Below are positions 1 to 9,349 of a DNA stretch of 64,000 nt, piece by piece. The stretch's first letter is position 1; each line of letters starts with the position of its first letter. Origin of the DNA: Opitutia bacterium (lineage in GTDB: Bacteria; Verrucomicrobiota; Verrucomicrobiia; Opitutales; Opitutaceae); the NCBI GenBank assembly GCA_002737275.1, contig NSIG01000026.1:1-64000 (forward strand), in the 5' to 3' direction. The position numbers and the translations under genes are program-made. The notes beneath the pieces were generated by a model. That model made no database searches, had not been told where the DNA came from, and was given only the letters and a program-made list of their open reading frames with translations.

Positions 1-933
1 TATCGCGCCGAGGCCGCCCGCCAAGCAGAAAAAGGCATCGAGCAAACCTATCTTCAACTCGCCCGCGTCCCCAACGGTCCCCTCACCCTCGAGTTCAGCC
101 GGCTCCTTGCCGGCGGCGACGCCCGCTTCGGCCTCCCGCCTAAAGCCACCATGGCCCAGCGCACCCTCGCCGAGGTTCGCGCGTGGCTCGCACCCCAACT
201 CGCCACCGGCGCCATCGAACTCGCCGTCGTCGGTGATTTCGAACTCGAGCCCACCCTCGCTGCCATCGCCCAGACCTTCGGCGCCCTCCCACCCCGCGCC
301 CCCAAAGCCGACCTCGCCGCCCAACGCAAAATCACCATGCCCGCGGAGCCGTTGACCAAATCCTACACCGTAGAGACCGAAATCCCCAAAGGACTCATCG
401 GCCTTTACTGGCCCTCGACCGACGCCTTGGACGTCAAACGCAGCCGCCGGCTGAATATGCTGGCCGAGGTCCTGAGTGACCGTCTCCGCGTCAAAGTCCG
501 CGAGGAGCTCGGCGGCGCCTACAGCCCCGGCGCCGGCAGCTCGTCGAGCGACATCTATCCCGGCTACGGCTACCTCATCGCACAAGTCAGCGTCGATCCC
601 GCCAAGGCGCAGGAGATCGCCGATGTCGTCGTCGCGATCGCGGCCGACCTCGCCGCAAACGGTGTCACCGCCGAAGAGCTCAACCGCTCCAAGCAACCCA
701 TCCTCACCTCGAGCCGTGAAAATCTCCGCAACAACGGCTACTGGCTCGGCATGCTGAGCCGCGCCCAAGAACAACCCGAGCGCCTAGACTGGACCCGCAC
801 GCGCATCGCCGACCTCGAAGCGATGACTGCCGAGGAATTGTCCGCGTTGGCCAAGCAATACTTTCCCGCCACCCGCGTCTCCCGCGTCACCGTCCTTCCC
901 ATCGCGAAACCCACCGCCAAGCCTTCCGAGTAA
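1..933 (+). CDS. M16 (insulinase-like) peptidase family protein, C-terminal part, truncated by window start
   Basis: Frame of ORF 151..933 is open back to base 1 (YRAEAARQAEKGIEQTYLQLARVPNGPL...). Typical M16 C-terminal sequence: RLRVKVREELGGAYSPGAGSSSSDIYPGYGYL. Confidence 0.85.
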   Translation, partial: YRAEAARQAEKGIEQTYLQLARVPNGPLTLEFSRLLAGGDARFGLPPKATMAQRTLAEVRAWLAPQLATGAIELAVVGDFELEPTLAAIAQTFGALPPRAPKADLAAQRKITMPAEPLTKSYTVETEIPKGLIGLYWPSTDALDVKRSRRLNMLAEVLSDRLRVKVREELGGAYSPGAGSSSSDIYPGYGYLIAQVSVDPAKAQEIADVVVAIAADLAANGVTAEELNRSKQPILTSSRENLRNNGYWLGMLSRAQEQPERLDWTRTRIADLEAMTAEELSALAKQYFPATRVSRVTVLPIAKPTAKPSE

Positions 934-1306
934 AGCCGCCGGCGCGGGATTTCGCACGTCAGCGCAGGCAGCGCCCGACGCTCGGTGCACGGCGTTGCCC
1001 GCGCCTCCGTTCCTTATCCTGTCGGGCGAGCGGGCAAATTCTTCTCGACCCGATTCCGCGGTTTTGACCGTCCCATCCGGGCCTCTCTTCTGCCCCATGT
1101 TCGCCGCGCTTGCCCTTCGTGGCGGCCCCTCCGACCCAGATCCCACCGACCCTCGACGCCACGCTGCTGAGCGTTCTGGCGTAGTGTCCCCGCGAACGGC
1201 ACCGACACCAACCGATTCGCTCACCGGTTGAAAGCAATCCGTTGCCCGCCCCTTCCGTCTACGTTCAACTATTTGCCTCGCGCCCGCATCTTCGCTCACT
1301 CAACCG

Positions 1307-2260
1307 GTGCGCTGTTTTTACCATCAGGATTACACCTTTCCACTCCCGGCCGAGCACCCGTTCCCGATGGATAAATTCTGGCGCGCCGAAGCCCTCATCC
1401 GCGCCGCTTCCACTCCGCTTCCGCCCCAGTCCGTTTGTCATCCATTAGATGACAAACGTTTCAGCCCTTCCCTTTCGATCCATACCGTCGACCCTGCGCC
1501 GTTCGACCTTGTGCTCCGCGTCCACACGGCCGACTACCTCGAGCAGATTCGCACCGGCTCGCTCGACACTCGCGCGGCGCTAAAACTCGGCTTGCCCGCC
1601 TGCGAGGCGTTGCTCACCCGCTCTCGGCTCGAAGTCGCGGGCACTCTCGCCGCGACCTACGCTGCCCTCACCGACGGCCTCGCCTGCAACCTCGCCGGCG
1701 GCACGCATCACGCGTTCCCCGACCACGGCCAGGGCTACTGCGTCCTCAACGACGTCGCCATCACCATCCGCGAGCTGCACGTCACGCGCCCAGAGCTCCG
1801 CGTTTTCGTCCTCGATACTGATGCCCACCAGGGCAACGGCACCCACGCCATCTTCGCCGCTAATCCCCGCGTCTTCACCTACTCGATTCACGTCGGAAAA
1901 AACTACCCGGCCGTAAAAACTCCCGGCTCCCTCGACGTCGAGCTCCCCCGATACGTCGAAGGAGCCGACTACCTTGAGCAACTCGAAGCCACCTTCGCGC
2001 CGGCTTTTTCCGACTTTGCCCCCGACCTCGTTTTTTGGATCGCCGGCGCCGACCCCCACGAGAACGACCGCTTTGGCCAAATGAAACTCACCGACGCCGA
2101 CATCGCGGCCCGCGACGAGCACATTTTACAACTCGTCACGCGGACGCGAACTCCTACCGCGATCCTTTACGGCGGCGGCTACAACCGCGACCGAGCACAC
2201 ACCGCCCGCATCCATGCCGCCACCGTCCTCCGCGCCGCCGGGTACTTTCCGAAACGGTAG
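1307..2260 (+). CDS. Histone deacetylase family protein
   Basis: HDAC motifs GGTHHAFPDHGQGYCVLNDVAI, VFVLDTDAHQGNGT and YGGGYNRD. Confidence 0.9.
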   Translation: MRCFYHQDYTFPLPAEHPFPMDKFWRAEALIRAASTPLPPQSVCHPLDDKRFSPSLSIHTVDPAPFDLVLRVHTADYLEQIRTGSLDTRAALKLGLPACEALLTRSRLEVAGTLAATYAALTDGLACNLAGGTHHAFPDHGQGYCVLNDVAITIRELHVTRPELRVFVLDTDAHQGNGTHAIFAANPRVFTYSIHVGKNYPAVKTPGSLDVELPRYVEGADYLEQLEATFAPAFSDFAPDLVFWIAGADPHENDRFGQMKLTDADIAARDEHILQLVTRTRTPTAILYGGGYNRDRAHTARIHAATVLRAAGYFPKR

Positions 2261-2385
2261 AACCGGCCGCCGGTCGGTTTCACTCCAAGCGCTGAAGTTT
2301 TAAATCCTCCCCCCCCCATTTTTTTTCGCGCCCATCCGCGGCCATTCGCGGGCCAGCCGCTCTCCGCCTTTCGGGTATTTCGTGG

Positions 2386-2423
2386 TTAAGAGTCCGAGCG
2401 CTCTACCACTGCGCCATGCCTCA
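2386..2423 (-). pseudogene. Truncated tRNA-like sequence (5' half, anticodon-loop CTCTTAA, tRNA-Lys(CTT)-like)
   Basis: Reverse complement TGAGGCATGGCGCAGTGGTAGAGCGCTCGGACTCTTAA has an intact D-arm (GCGC-AGTGGTAGA-GCGC) and anticodon loop. No variable/T-arm follows; the sequence continues into the CCACGAAATACCCG repeat. Confidence 0.6.
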
Positions 2424-3107
2424 CCCGTTAAACCCGCCGACGCTCAAACTCCGCCCGTTGTCCTTCGCCCCGAGCTTCAAAATAAACGGCGCCGCCACTT
2501 CCGCCCATGCCTCCGCCTTCGGGTGATCGGCCGCGCCTTCGGCCCAGCACGCGCGCAACATGTCCGTATCGATCACACCGGGATTGAGCGGCACCGCCGC
2601 CATCCCGGCCGGCAACTCCTCCGCCAGCGCTTTCGTCAATCCCTCGATCGCCCACTTCGTCGCGCAATACGGCGCCACCTCCGGAGCCACGCCGCGCCCC
2701 CAGCCCGAACTCAAGTTCACGATCACGCCTTTCTTCTTCGCGACCATCGCCGGCACGAAATGCCGGATCACGTTGGCCACGCCGCGCACGTTCACATCGA
2801 CGACCTTAGTGAATTCCCGGTCGCTCTGCATCCACAACGGCCCGAGCGGATTCATCACGCCCGCATTGTTGATCAAAAAATCCGGCACCGCGTCGTGCTC
2901 TAGGACCTTCGCCGCCCAAAGCGCCACCTTCGCGTCCAGCGCCACATCGCACACCATGAAATCATGCGGCGCGCCATGGTCCATCCGCAGGTTAAAAATT
3001 TCCGTCCCGCTCCGGCCGCACCCGATCACCGTGTGCCCGAGCGCGATGAATTTCTTCGTCAACGCCCGACCCAGCCCGCGCGTGACTCCGGTGATGACGA
3101 TCTTCAT
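2421..3107 (-). CDS. SDR family NAD(P)-dependent oxidoreductase
   Basis: TGVTRGLGRALTKKF N-terminus, NNAGVMN, Y-x3-K (YCATKWA). Confidence 0.9.
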   Translation of the reverse strand: MKIVITGVTRGLGRALTKKFIALGHTVIGCGRSGTEIFNLRMDHGAPHDFMVCDVALDAKVALWAAKVLEHDAVPDFLINNAGVMNPLGPLWMQSDREFTKVVDVNVRGVANVIRHFVPAMVAKKKGVIVNLSSGWGRGVAPEVAPYCATKWAIEGLTKALAEELPAGMAAVPLNPGVIDTDMLRACWAEGAADHPKAEAWAEVAAPFILKLGAKDNGRSLSVGGFNG

Positions 3108-3159
3108 GCAACTTGGATAAGCGCTGGCCGACCGGCGATTCGACGTTCGTCCGCCGACT

Positions 3160-3558
3160 CTAGCGCGACTGCAAACTAAACTTGTTCAGTCCGCTCTTGC
3201 GGCACGCATCCATCACGAAAGCCAACTTCTTCAACTGCGTGGTTTCGTCGGCCTTGATCAGCACCGGGATGTCTTTGTCCACATTACGCACCTCGCGCAG
3301 CAAGGTGATTAGCTGCTCGTCGCTCACGACCTGGCCGTTGAACGTCACCGTACCCTCCTTGTCGATCGCGACCGTGACCTTGCCCTGGAAATCGTTCTTA
3401 CCCGCTGTGTCCACCTTCGGCAGCGTCAGGTTGAGCACCGCACCCGAGCGCGCCTGCATCGTCACGTAGGCGAAGAGCACGAGCATCACGAGCACGTCGA
3501 TCAACGGCACGAGCGGCAATTCCGGGCGCGGCCGCGGCCGCCGTTGCAACAGACTCAT
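3160..3558 (-). CDS. ExbD/TolR family biopolymer transport protein
   Basis: MSLLQRRPRPRPELPLVPLIDVLVMLVLFAYVTMQ: single TM with the ExbD-type PLIDV motif. Start placed at ATG 3558, inside ORF 3160..3696. Confidence 0.85.
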   Translation of the reverse strand: MSLLQRRPRPRPELPLVPLIDVLVMLVLFAYVTMQARSGAVLNLTLPKVDTAGKNDFQGKVTVAIDKEGTVTFNGQVVSDEQLITLLREVRNVDKDIPVLIKADETTQLKKLAFVMDACRKSGLNKFSLQSR

Positions 3559-4163
3559 GGCTGCTTGGTCGTCGGTTGTTCGGCCGAGCCTTGCTTGGCC
3601 AGCACCCGCTCCAGCAACACATCCAACTGCGCCGCATGTTTGCTGATCACGCGTTGCAGATGCCCGCTCCCGATCAACGCCGGCAGCGCGATGCAAAGCC
3701 CGAGAATCGTCGCTGACAGCGCGTAGCCCACGCTCTCGGTGAACTGCACGGGATCGGGCATCTTCGTCTGCGGATCCACCACGGAAAACGCCCCGAGCAA
3801 GCCCGTAACCGTGCCGATCAGCCCGATCAGCGGCGCCGCCGCGTAGATCGTATCGAGGTAGCTCACCCCGCGCTCCATCTTGATCACCTCAAGCCGCGCG
3901 TAGGCTTTCACGGCCTCGGCATCACCGGCATGCCGCGAGGCAAAATTCAGAATCCGGCCAAGGGCCGAGCGTTTGTCTCCCGTCGAAGCGCGACCCTCGA
4001 TCACCGACTCCGCCAAGTCCTCCGGGATAACCGCCGGCGTGCGCAGGGCGAAGAGGCGTTCTACAATGATGAAAGTCGCGATCAGCGAGCATAGGCCAAG
4101 CGGATAGATCAGCAAACCGGCTTCTTTGACGATTCGGGCCGCATCAATGGAGGCTAAAAACAT
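3555..4163 (-). CDS. MotA/TolQ/ExbB proton channel family protein
   Basis: APLIGLIGTVTGLLGAF and ALSATILGLCIALPALIG. Overlaps the exbD start by 4 bp. Confidence 0.88.
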   Translation of the reverse strand: MFLASIDAARIVKEAGLLIYPLGLCSLIATFIIVERLFALRTPAVIPEDLAESVIEGRASTGDKRSALGRILNFASRHAGDAEAVKAYARLEVIKMERGVSYLDTIYAAAPLIGLIGTVTGLLGAFSVVDPQTKMPDPVQFTESVGYALSATILGLCIALPALIGSGHLQRVISKHAAQLDVLLERVLAKQGSAEQPTTKQP

Positions 4164-4338
4164 AAAGGTGTGTGCAACAGGAGACGCCGGAGTCCGGCAA
4201 AGGTTCAGAAAAAGTGATGAAGTTCAGTTTTTCGTTTCCCGTCAAATCCGGGCTTTCGGCAGGAGCGGGACGGCCCGAGACCGAGGTGGAGCCCGATGTC
4301 CCCATCGGGCTTGGCTTCTTCCGCTGCTCAACAAAAAA

Positions 4339-4358
4339 GCCCGTTGAGGACAACGGGC
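4339..4358 (-). terminator. Rho-independent-like terminator downstream of leuD
   Basis: GCCCGTT-gaggac-AACGGGC followed on the minus strand by TTTTTT. Confidence 0.7.
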
Positions 4359-4367
4359 ACCACCTTC

Positions 4368-4988
4368 TCACAAATCCTCAACTCCTCCCGCCGCCAGATA
4401 AGGCAGCTTGGTCGCCGTGGCGCGCGCCGCCGGCAGGCCGTCAATCAGCTCCCCGATCGCGTCCCAGCGTCCGTTGACCAGCGCGTCGCGCGCCGATTCC
4501 CGAATCGCGCCTTTGACGGTCTGCCCGCCAAAACGCACTTCCTGCTTCGTCACGTCGATCGTGACCTCGAGGGTGGGATCGGCTTCGACCGCCGCCGCAA
4601 TCTTGGCGATGTCCTCGCGGGTCGCCGTCACGCACGGAATCCCGAGTGTGATGGAATTGCCGAAGAAAATCTCCGCGTAGCCCTCGGCGATCACCGCCCG
4701 GAAGCCGTATTTCTGGATCGCCTGCGGCGCGTGTTCACGCGACGAGCCGCACCCGAAATTGGCGCCAGAAAGCAAAATCGTCGCGCCATTGAAACGGGGC
4801 TCATTCAACGGGTGCGGCTTGAGCGTGCCGTCGAGCTGCTTGCGCACGTCGTTAAAAAGAAACTCGCCCAATCCGTCGAAGGTCACGCACTTCATGAAGC
4901 GCGCCGGGATGATGCGGTCGGTATCGATATCGTTGCCGGGCACCGCGACGGCGCGGCCGGTGAAGGAGGTGATTTTTGCGAGAGCCAT
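4368..4988 (-). CDS. leuD: 3-isopropylmalate dehydratase small subunit
   Basis: GNDIDTDRIIPARFMK and GANFGCGSSREHAPQAI motifs. Confidence 0.95.
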   Translation of the reverse strand: MALAKITSFTGRAVAVPGNDIDTDRIIPARFMKCVTFDGLGEFLFNDVRKQLDGTLKPHPLNEPRFNGATILLSGANFGCGSSREHAPQAIQKYGFRAVIAEGYAEIFFGNSITLGIPCVTATREDIAKIAAAVEADPTLEVTIDVTKQEVRFGGQTVKGAIRESARDALVNGRWDAIGELIDGLPAARATATKLPYLAAGGVEDL

Positions 4989-5005
4989 GAGATTGGTAGT
5001 AGCGG

Positions 5006-5084
5006 GTAGTGAGTAGTGGGTAGCGGGTAGAAAGTGGGCGGCGACCGGCGTGATGCTCGCTAATCGCTACCCACTGCTCGCTAC
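5006..5084. repeat. Intergenic inverted repeat between leuC and leuD
   Basis: Left arm GTAGTGAGTAGTGGGTAGCGGGTAG (5006-5030) pairs with right arm CTAATCGCTACCCACTGCTCGCTAC (5060-5084); about 21/25 complementary. Confidence 0.8.
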
Positions 5085-5091
5085 GTAACCA

Positions 5092-6510
5092 TTAGTTGTT
5101 CGAGACCGAAAAGACCTCGCGGGCATCCGCGATGTGACCAGTGACCGCGGCCGCCGCGACCATCACCGGGCTCATCAAGATCGTGCGCCCCGTGGTCGAG
5201 CCCTGGCGGCCCTTGAAATTGCGGTTCGACGACGACGCACAGAGCTGGTCGCCGATAAGTTTGTCCGGATTCATCGCGAGACACATCGAGCAACCGGCCG
5301 CGCGCCACTCGAAGCCCGCCTCGGCGAGGATCTTGTCGAGCCCGAGCTTTTCGCACTGGAGCGCGACGATCTGCGAGCCGGGCACCGCGATGGCCTTGAT
5401 GCCGGGTGCGACCTTGCGGCCCTTGATGTATTTGGCGACCTCTTGGAAATCCGAGAGCCGGCCATTGGTGCAGGAGCCGAGGAACGCGACGTGGATCGCC
5501 GTGCCCTTGATCGGTTTCCCCGGCGGCAGCTTCATGTAGGCCAGCGCCTCGATGATCCCCGCCCGATCATCGTCCGAGGTGGCCGTCTCAACGCTCGGAA
5601 TGTTCTCGTTGATCGCGATGCCTTGGCCGGGGTTGATGCCCCAGGTCACGGTCGGGGCGATCGTCGCCGCGTCGATCTTCACGACGTCGTCGTAGGTCGC
5701 GCCCGGATCAGAGGCGAAAGACTTCCAAGTCGCCACCGCCGCATCCCACGCCGCGCCTTGCGGCGAGTAGGGCCGGCCCTTGAGGTAGGCGAACGTCGTC
5801 TCGTCGGGATTTACGTAGCCGGCCCGAGCGCCGCCCTCGATCGACATATTGCACACCGTCATGCGCTCCTCCATCGAGAAGCTGTCGAAGGTCGAGCCCG
5901 CGTATTCGTAGGCGTAGCCCGTGCCGCCATTCACCCCGAGCGTGCGGATGATGTGCAAGATAACATCCTTCGCATACACGCCCGCCCGCAGCTTCCCGTT
6001 GACCTCGATGCGGCGCACCTTGAGCGCGCTGAGGGCCATCGTCTGCGTCGCCAGCACATCGCGCACCTGGCTGGTGCCGATGCCAAACGCGATCGCGCCG
6101 AATGCGCCGTGCGTGCTCGTATGCGAATCACCGCAAGCGATCGTCGTGCCCGGCTGGGTGATGCCCTGCTCCGGCCCCACGATGTGGACGATGCCTTGCT
6201 TGCCGCTCGCCCGGTCGAAAAACGTGATCCCAAACTGCGCGCAGTTTTTCCGCAGTTCGTCCATCATGGCCTGCGCCAACGGGTCGGAGTAAGGCTCAAC
6301 CAACTGATCGGTCGGCACGATGTGGTCGACCGTGGCAAACGTGCGGTGCGGAAACGCCACCGGCAGCCCGAGATCGCGCAACATGCCAAACGCCTGCGGG
6401 CTCGTCACCTCGTGAATAAGGTGCGTGCCAATGAGCAGCTGCGTCTGACCGTTGGCCAGTTGGCGGACGCTGTGAGCGTCCCAAACTTTTTCAAAAAGAG
6501 ATTTAGGCAT
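5092..6510 (-). CDS. leuC: 3-isopropylmalate dehydratase large subunit
   Basis: [48 protein letters not shown]: canonical LeuC 4Fe-4S motifs. Confidence 0.97.
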   Translation of the reverse strand: MPKSLFEKVWDAHSVRQLANGQTQLLIGTHLIHEVTSPQAFGMLRDLGLPVAFPHRTFATVDHIVPTDQLVEPYSDPLAQAMMDELRKNCAQFGITFFDRASGKQGIVHIVGPEQGITQPGTTIACGDSHTSTHGAFGAIAFGIGTSQVRDVLATQTMALSALKVRRIEVNGKLRAGVYAKDVILHIIRTLGVNGGTGYAYEYAGSTFDSFSMEERMTVCNMSIEGGARAGYVNPDETTFAYLKGRPYSPQGAAWDAAVATWKSFASDPGATYDDVVKIDAATIAPTVTWGINPGQGIAINENIPSVETATSDDDRAGIIEALAYMKLPPGKPIKGTAIHVAFLGSCTNGRLSDFQEVAKYIKGRKVAPGIKAIAVPGSQIVALQCEKLGLDKILAEAGFEWRAAGCSMCLAMNPDKLIGDQLCASSSNRNFKGRQGSTTGRTILMSPVMVAAAAVTGHIADAREVFSVSNN

Positions 6511-6798
6511 AGAAAAAAGGAGGGGAGATGGACGGGGACGATGTTTCGGTTTCTTCGGCTTCCAGGTTTCGAGTCATCGAACATCCCCGAGGTTCTGACA
6601 ACTCTGGAACTCGAAACCCCGCACCCGACTGCCTCCCCACTATAGCGCAGAATTGCCATGCCGAGAAATACTAATTTAGCCTTCCGTGATGCCTAAAAAG
6701 TATCAACTAATCCAAGCCCATCACGGCTTCTAACCGCCACTGCAATTGGGCCCCGGCCCGCCAAGCCCCCAACCTCGATCCCTGATCTTCGATCCCCT

Positions 6799-6871
6799 TT
6801 TCGCGTCTTTCGTGTCTTTCGTGGTAACCCTCCGAAATCCCCCTCCTCATTCGCGTCCATTCGCGGTTAAC
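6799..6871. repeat. 9-nt-periodic intergenic repeat (TTTCGTGTC family), two copies
   Basis: TTTCGCGTCTTTCGTGTCTTTCGTGGTAAC and ATTCGCGTCCATTCGCGGTTAAC. Confidence 0.8.
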
Positions 6872-6915
6872 GCATCTCGCCCCCACCATATCCATCCCCA
6901 TTCCCGCTCCCCTCC

Positions 6916-7818
6916 ATGCCCCGCGACTACCAATACCCCTTCGAACTCCGCCACCTCGTCTATTTCCGCGAGCTGGCCCGCCAGCTGCACTTTCGAAAAG
7001 CCGCCGAGACTCTCGCGGTCGCCCAGCCCGCGCTGAGCCGTGCCCTCGCGCAACTTGAGGCCGCGCTCGGTGCCGACCTCCTCAACCGCACCCGCCGCGG
7101 CGCCGAGCTCACCCCCGCCGGACGTCTCCTCCTCAATCGCATCGAACCCCTCCTGCGCGGCCTTGCCGCCCTGCCCTCCGACCTAAAGGCCCTCGCCGAC
7201 GGCGAGGTCGGCCATGTGCGCGTTGCCTTTACCGGCTTGGCCATGGCCACGGTCCTGCCGCCGATCATCCGCGAATTTCACCGCCGTCACCCCGGCATCC
7301 GGCTCGAGCTCAACGAATCTCCCACCTCGGCCCAACTCACCGCGTTGCAGTCCGGCGATCTCGCCTGCGGTTTTTTCCACCCCGACGCGCCCACTCCCGG
7401 CCTGCGCACGCACGTCTTGCTGCAGGAGAAAAACGGCGTGCTGCTCCCGGCCGACCATCCCCTCGCCCGCCGCCGCGAACTCCGCCTGATCGACCTCGCG
7501 ACGACCCAGTTCGTCCTTTTCCCCCGCACGCACAATCCCGGGTTTTACGACCGCGTGCTCGCGGCGTTTGCAGCGTCCGGCGTGACCCCGCGGATCGCCG
7601 AGGAAGTCTGGCCCCGCGCCAACGGCGTCGGCCTCGTCCGCGCTGGCGTGGGCGCGACCTTCATGTGCCCGAGCGAGGCCAAACACCTGCCGGCGGAAGT
7701 TCTCTTCCGCCCGCTCACCGGCCCCGCCCCCGAAAGTCGCCTAGTGGTCGGCTGGCGCACCAATCCCGCGCCCGATCCCGCCCTCGCCGCCTTCATCGCC
7801 GTCGCCGCGCCGTCCTGA
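6916..7818 (+). CDS. LysR family transcriptional regulator
   Basis: LRHLVYFRELARQLHFRKAAETLAVAQPALSRALAQLEAALGADLLNRTRRGAELTPAG is a classic LysR HTH. Divergent from leuC. Confidence 0.93.
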   Translation: MPRDYQYPFELRHLVYFRELARQLHFRKAAETLAVAQPALSRALAQLEAALGADLLNRTRRGAELTPAGRLLLNRIEPLLRGLAALPSDLKALADGEVGHVRVAFTGLAMATVLPPIIREFHRRHPGIRLELNESPTSAQLTALQSGDLACGFFHPDAPTPGLRTHVLLQEKNGVLLPADHPLARRRELRLIDLATTQFVLFPRTHNPGFYDRVLAAFAASGVTPRIAEEVWPRANGVGLVRAGVGATFMCPSEAKHLPAEVLFRPLTGPAPESRLVVGWRTNPAPDPALAAFIAVAAPS

Positions 7819-8276
7819 TCCGCCTCCCACGCTCCCGCCGGGCGATGGCTCCGGCGAAGGGCGCAATTGCGCGTGCCGGCATCAGAGCCCCCGCCGTGCC
7901 TTCAAAGTGCAATTTCTGCGTCGACCGGCGCATGAAGCCCAAGACGTCACAGGGCTTCGCGCTCGCTGGAGTTTCCTCCACACAATCCGCCACAAGGGCA
8001 CTCGGTTCATAGCTCAAATCTTCGGTGGGTAAAATGGCACGCCTCCGATTTTGGCTAAGTATGCGGCCACCCGTGCTCGATAGAGGGTAGCTGATCCAAA
8101 TCAGCGGTTTTAATTACGTCATCGTTCCGCTCGTCGCCGGCCGGCACGGCCCGCTCAGCGCCCGGCAAATCGTGCCCCGTTCAACTTGCGGCTGCGCCCG
8201 CGTCCCTCGGTTTGACCAAACTTTCGCTTCACTTCCCGCGGACTGCTGTGCAAATCTCGCTGTTCCTCTCGTTGCT

Positions 8277-9257
8277 ATGACCAAAATCCTCCTCACAACC
8301 ACTTCGTTCCAAGACACTCCGGGCGAACACCACCAACTTCTCGCCGACACCGGTTGGGAAATCATCCGCGCCCGCGGCCCCCTCAACGAAGCCGATACGC
8401 TCGCCCTCGTCGGCGACGTCGATGGTTACATTTGCGGCGACGACCTCATCACCCGCAAGGTCCTGGAAAAAGCCCTCCCGAAACTCAAAGTCATCAGCAA
8501 ATACGGCATCGGCGTCGACAAGATCGATGTGAAGTCCTGCACCGAGTTCGGCCTCCCGCTCCTCTTCACCCCCGGCGTCAACCACACCACCGTCGCCGAG
8601 CACACGTTGCTCCTGCTGCTCGCCCTCGAGAAGAACCTACTTTTCCACACCGACTCCACCCGCGCCAACGGTTGGAAACGCAAGACCGGCCACGAGCTGC
8701 TCGAGAAAACCATCGGCATCGTCGGCCTCGGCCGCATCGGCAAAGAGGTCGCCATCCGCGCCCGCGCGTTTGGCATGAACGTGATCGCGTTCGATGTTTA
8801 CTGGGACGAGAAATTCGCCGCCGCCCATAACGTCAAACGCGCCGCCTCGCTCGACGAGATTTACGCCGCCTCCGACTACATTTCGCTCCACACCAATCTC
8901 ACGCCGGAGACCCGCGACATGATCAGCGCGAAGTCTTTCCCGAAGATGAAAAAAGGTGTGCTCATTTTAAACTGCGCCCGCGGCGAGATCGTCCATACGG
9001 CCGACATGGTCGAAGCCCTCAAGTCCGGCCAAGTCGGCGGCTACGGCACCGACGTCCTCGACGAAGAGCCGCCAACCCCCGATCACCCCTTGCTCAAGTT
9101 GCCCAACGTCGTCGTCACCCCCCACGTCGGCTCGCGCACGTACGAGAGCGTCGTCCGCCAAGCCACCGCCGCCGTGAAGAATCTCATCCTCGCGATGCAC
9201 GGCGAAAAACCCCTCGCCCAGATCAACCCCGAAGTCGCCGTCAAGAAGGTGGTCTGA
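8277..9257 (+). CDS. D-2-hydroxyacid dehydrogenase (phosphoglycerate dehydrogenase-like)
   Basis: GIVGLGRIGKEVAIRA Rossmann motif, LNCARGEIVHTADM, DVLDEEPP, TPHVGSRT. Start chosen at ATG 8277. Confidence 0.92.
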   Translation: MTKILLTTTSFQDTPGEHHQLLADTGWEIIRARGPLNEADTLALVGDVDGYICGDDLITRKVLEKALPKLKVISKYGIGVDKIDVKSCTEFGLPLLFTPGVNHTTVAEHTLLLLLALEKNLLFHTDSTRANGWKRKTGHELLEKTIGIVGLGRIGKEVAIRARAFGMNVIAFDVYWDEKFAAAHNVKRAASLDEIYAASDYISLHTNLTPETRDMISAKSFPKMKKGVLILNCARGEIVHTADMVEALKSGQVGGYGTDVLDEEPPTPDHPLLKLPNVVVTPHVGSRTYESVVRQATAAVKNLILAMHGEKPLAQINPEVAVKKVV

Positions 9258-9267
9258 CGTCTCATTT

Positions 9268-9315
9268 GCAGGCGCCTGCTTGCAGGCGTTTCATCGCGCG
9301 CAAGCGCGCTCCTAC
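9268..9315. repeat. REP-like palindromic pair
   Basis: GCAGGCGCCTGCTTGCAGGCG followed by GCGCGCAAGCGCGCTCCTAC; reverse complement reads GTAGGAGCGCGCTTGCGCGC...CGCCTGCAAGCAGGCGCCTGC. Confidence 0.65.
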
Positions 9316-9349
9316 CTCCCTCCCTCAAATCTCAACTCACCCGAATCCC

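Noticed and set aside
936-1306. 10-bp inverted repeat CACCGGTTGA (1222) / TCAACCGGTG (1300) and several small ORFs
   Set aside because: Arms are 68 bp apart with no extension and the ORFs look random; could be chance in GC-rich DNA.
5134-6645. 503-aa plus-strand ORF antisense to leuC
   Set aside because: Arg/His/Asp-rich low-information translation, a by-product of high-GC codon bias opposite a canonical leuC gene.
7819-8276. Small ORFs and short palindromes (GCGCAATTGCGC, GCTGATCCAAATCAGC) upstream of the hydroxyacid dehydrogenase
   Set aside because: No coding signature; may hold regulatory sites but nothing can be assigned without expression data.
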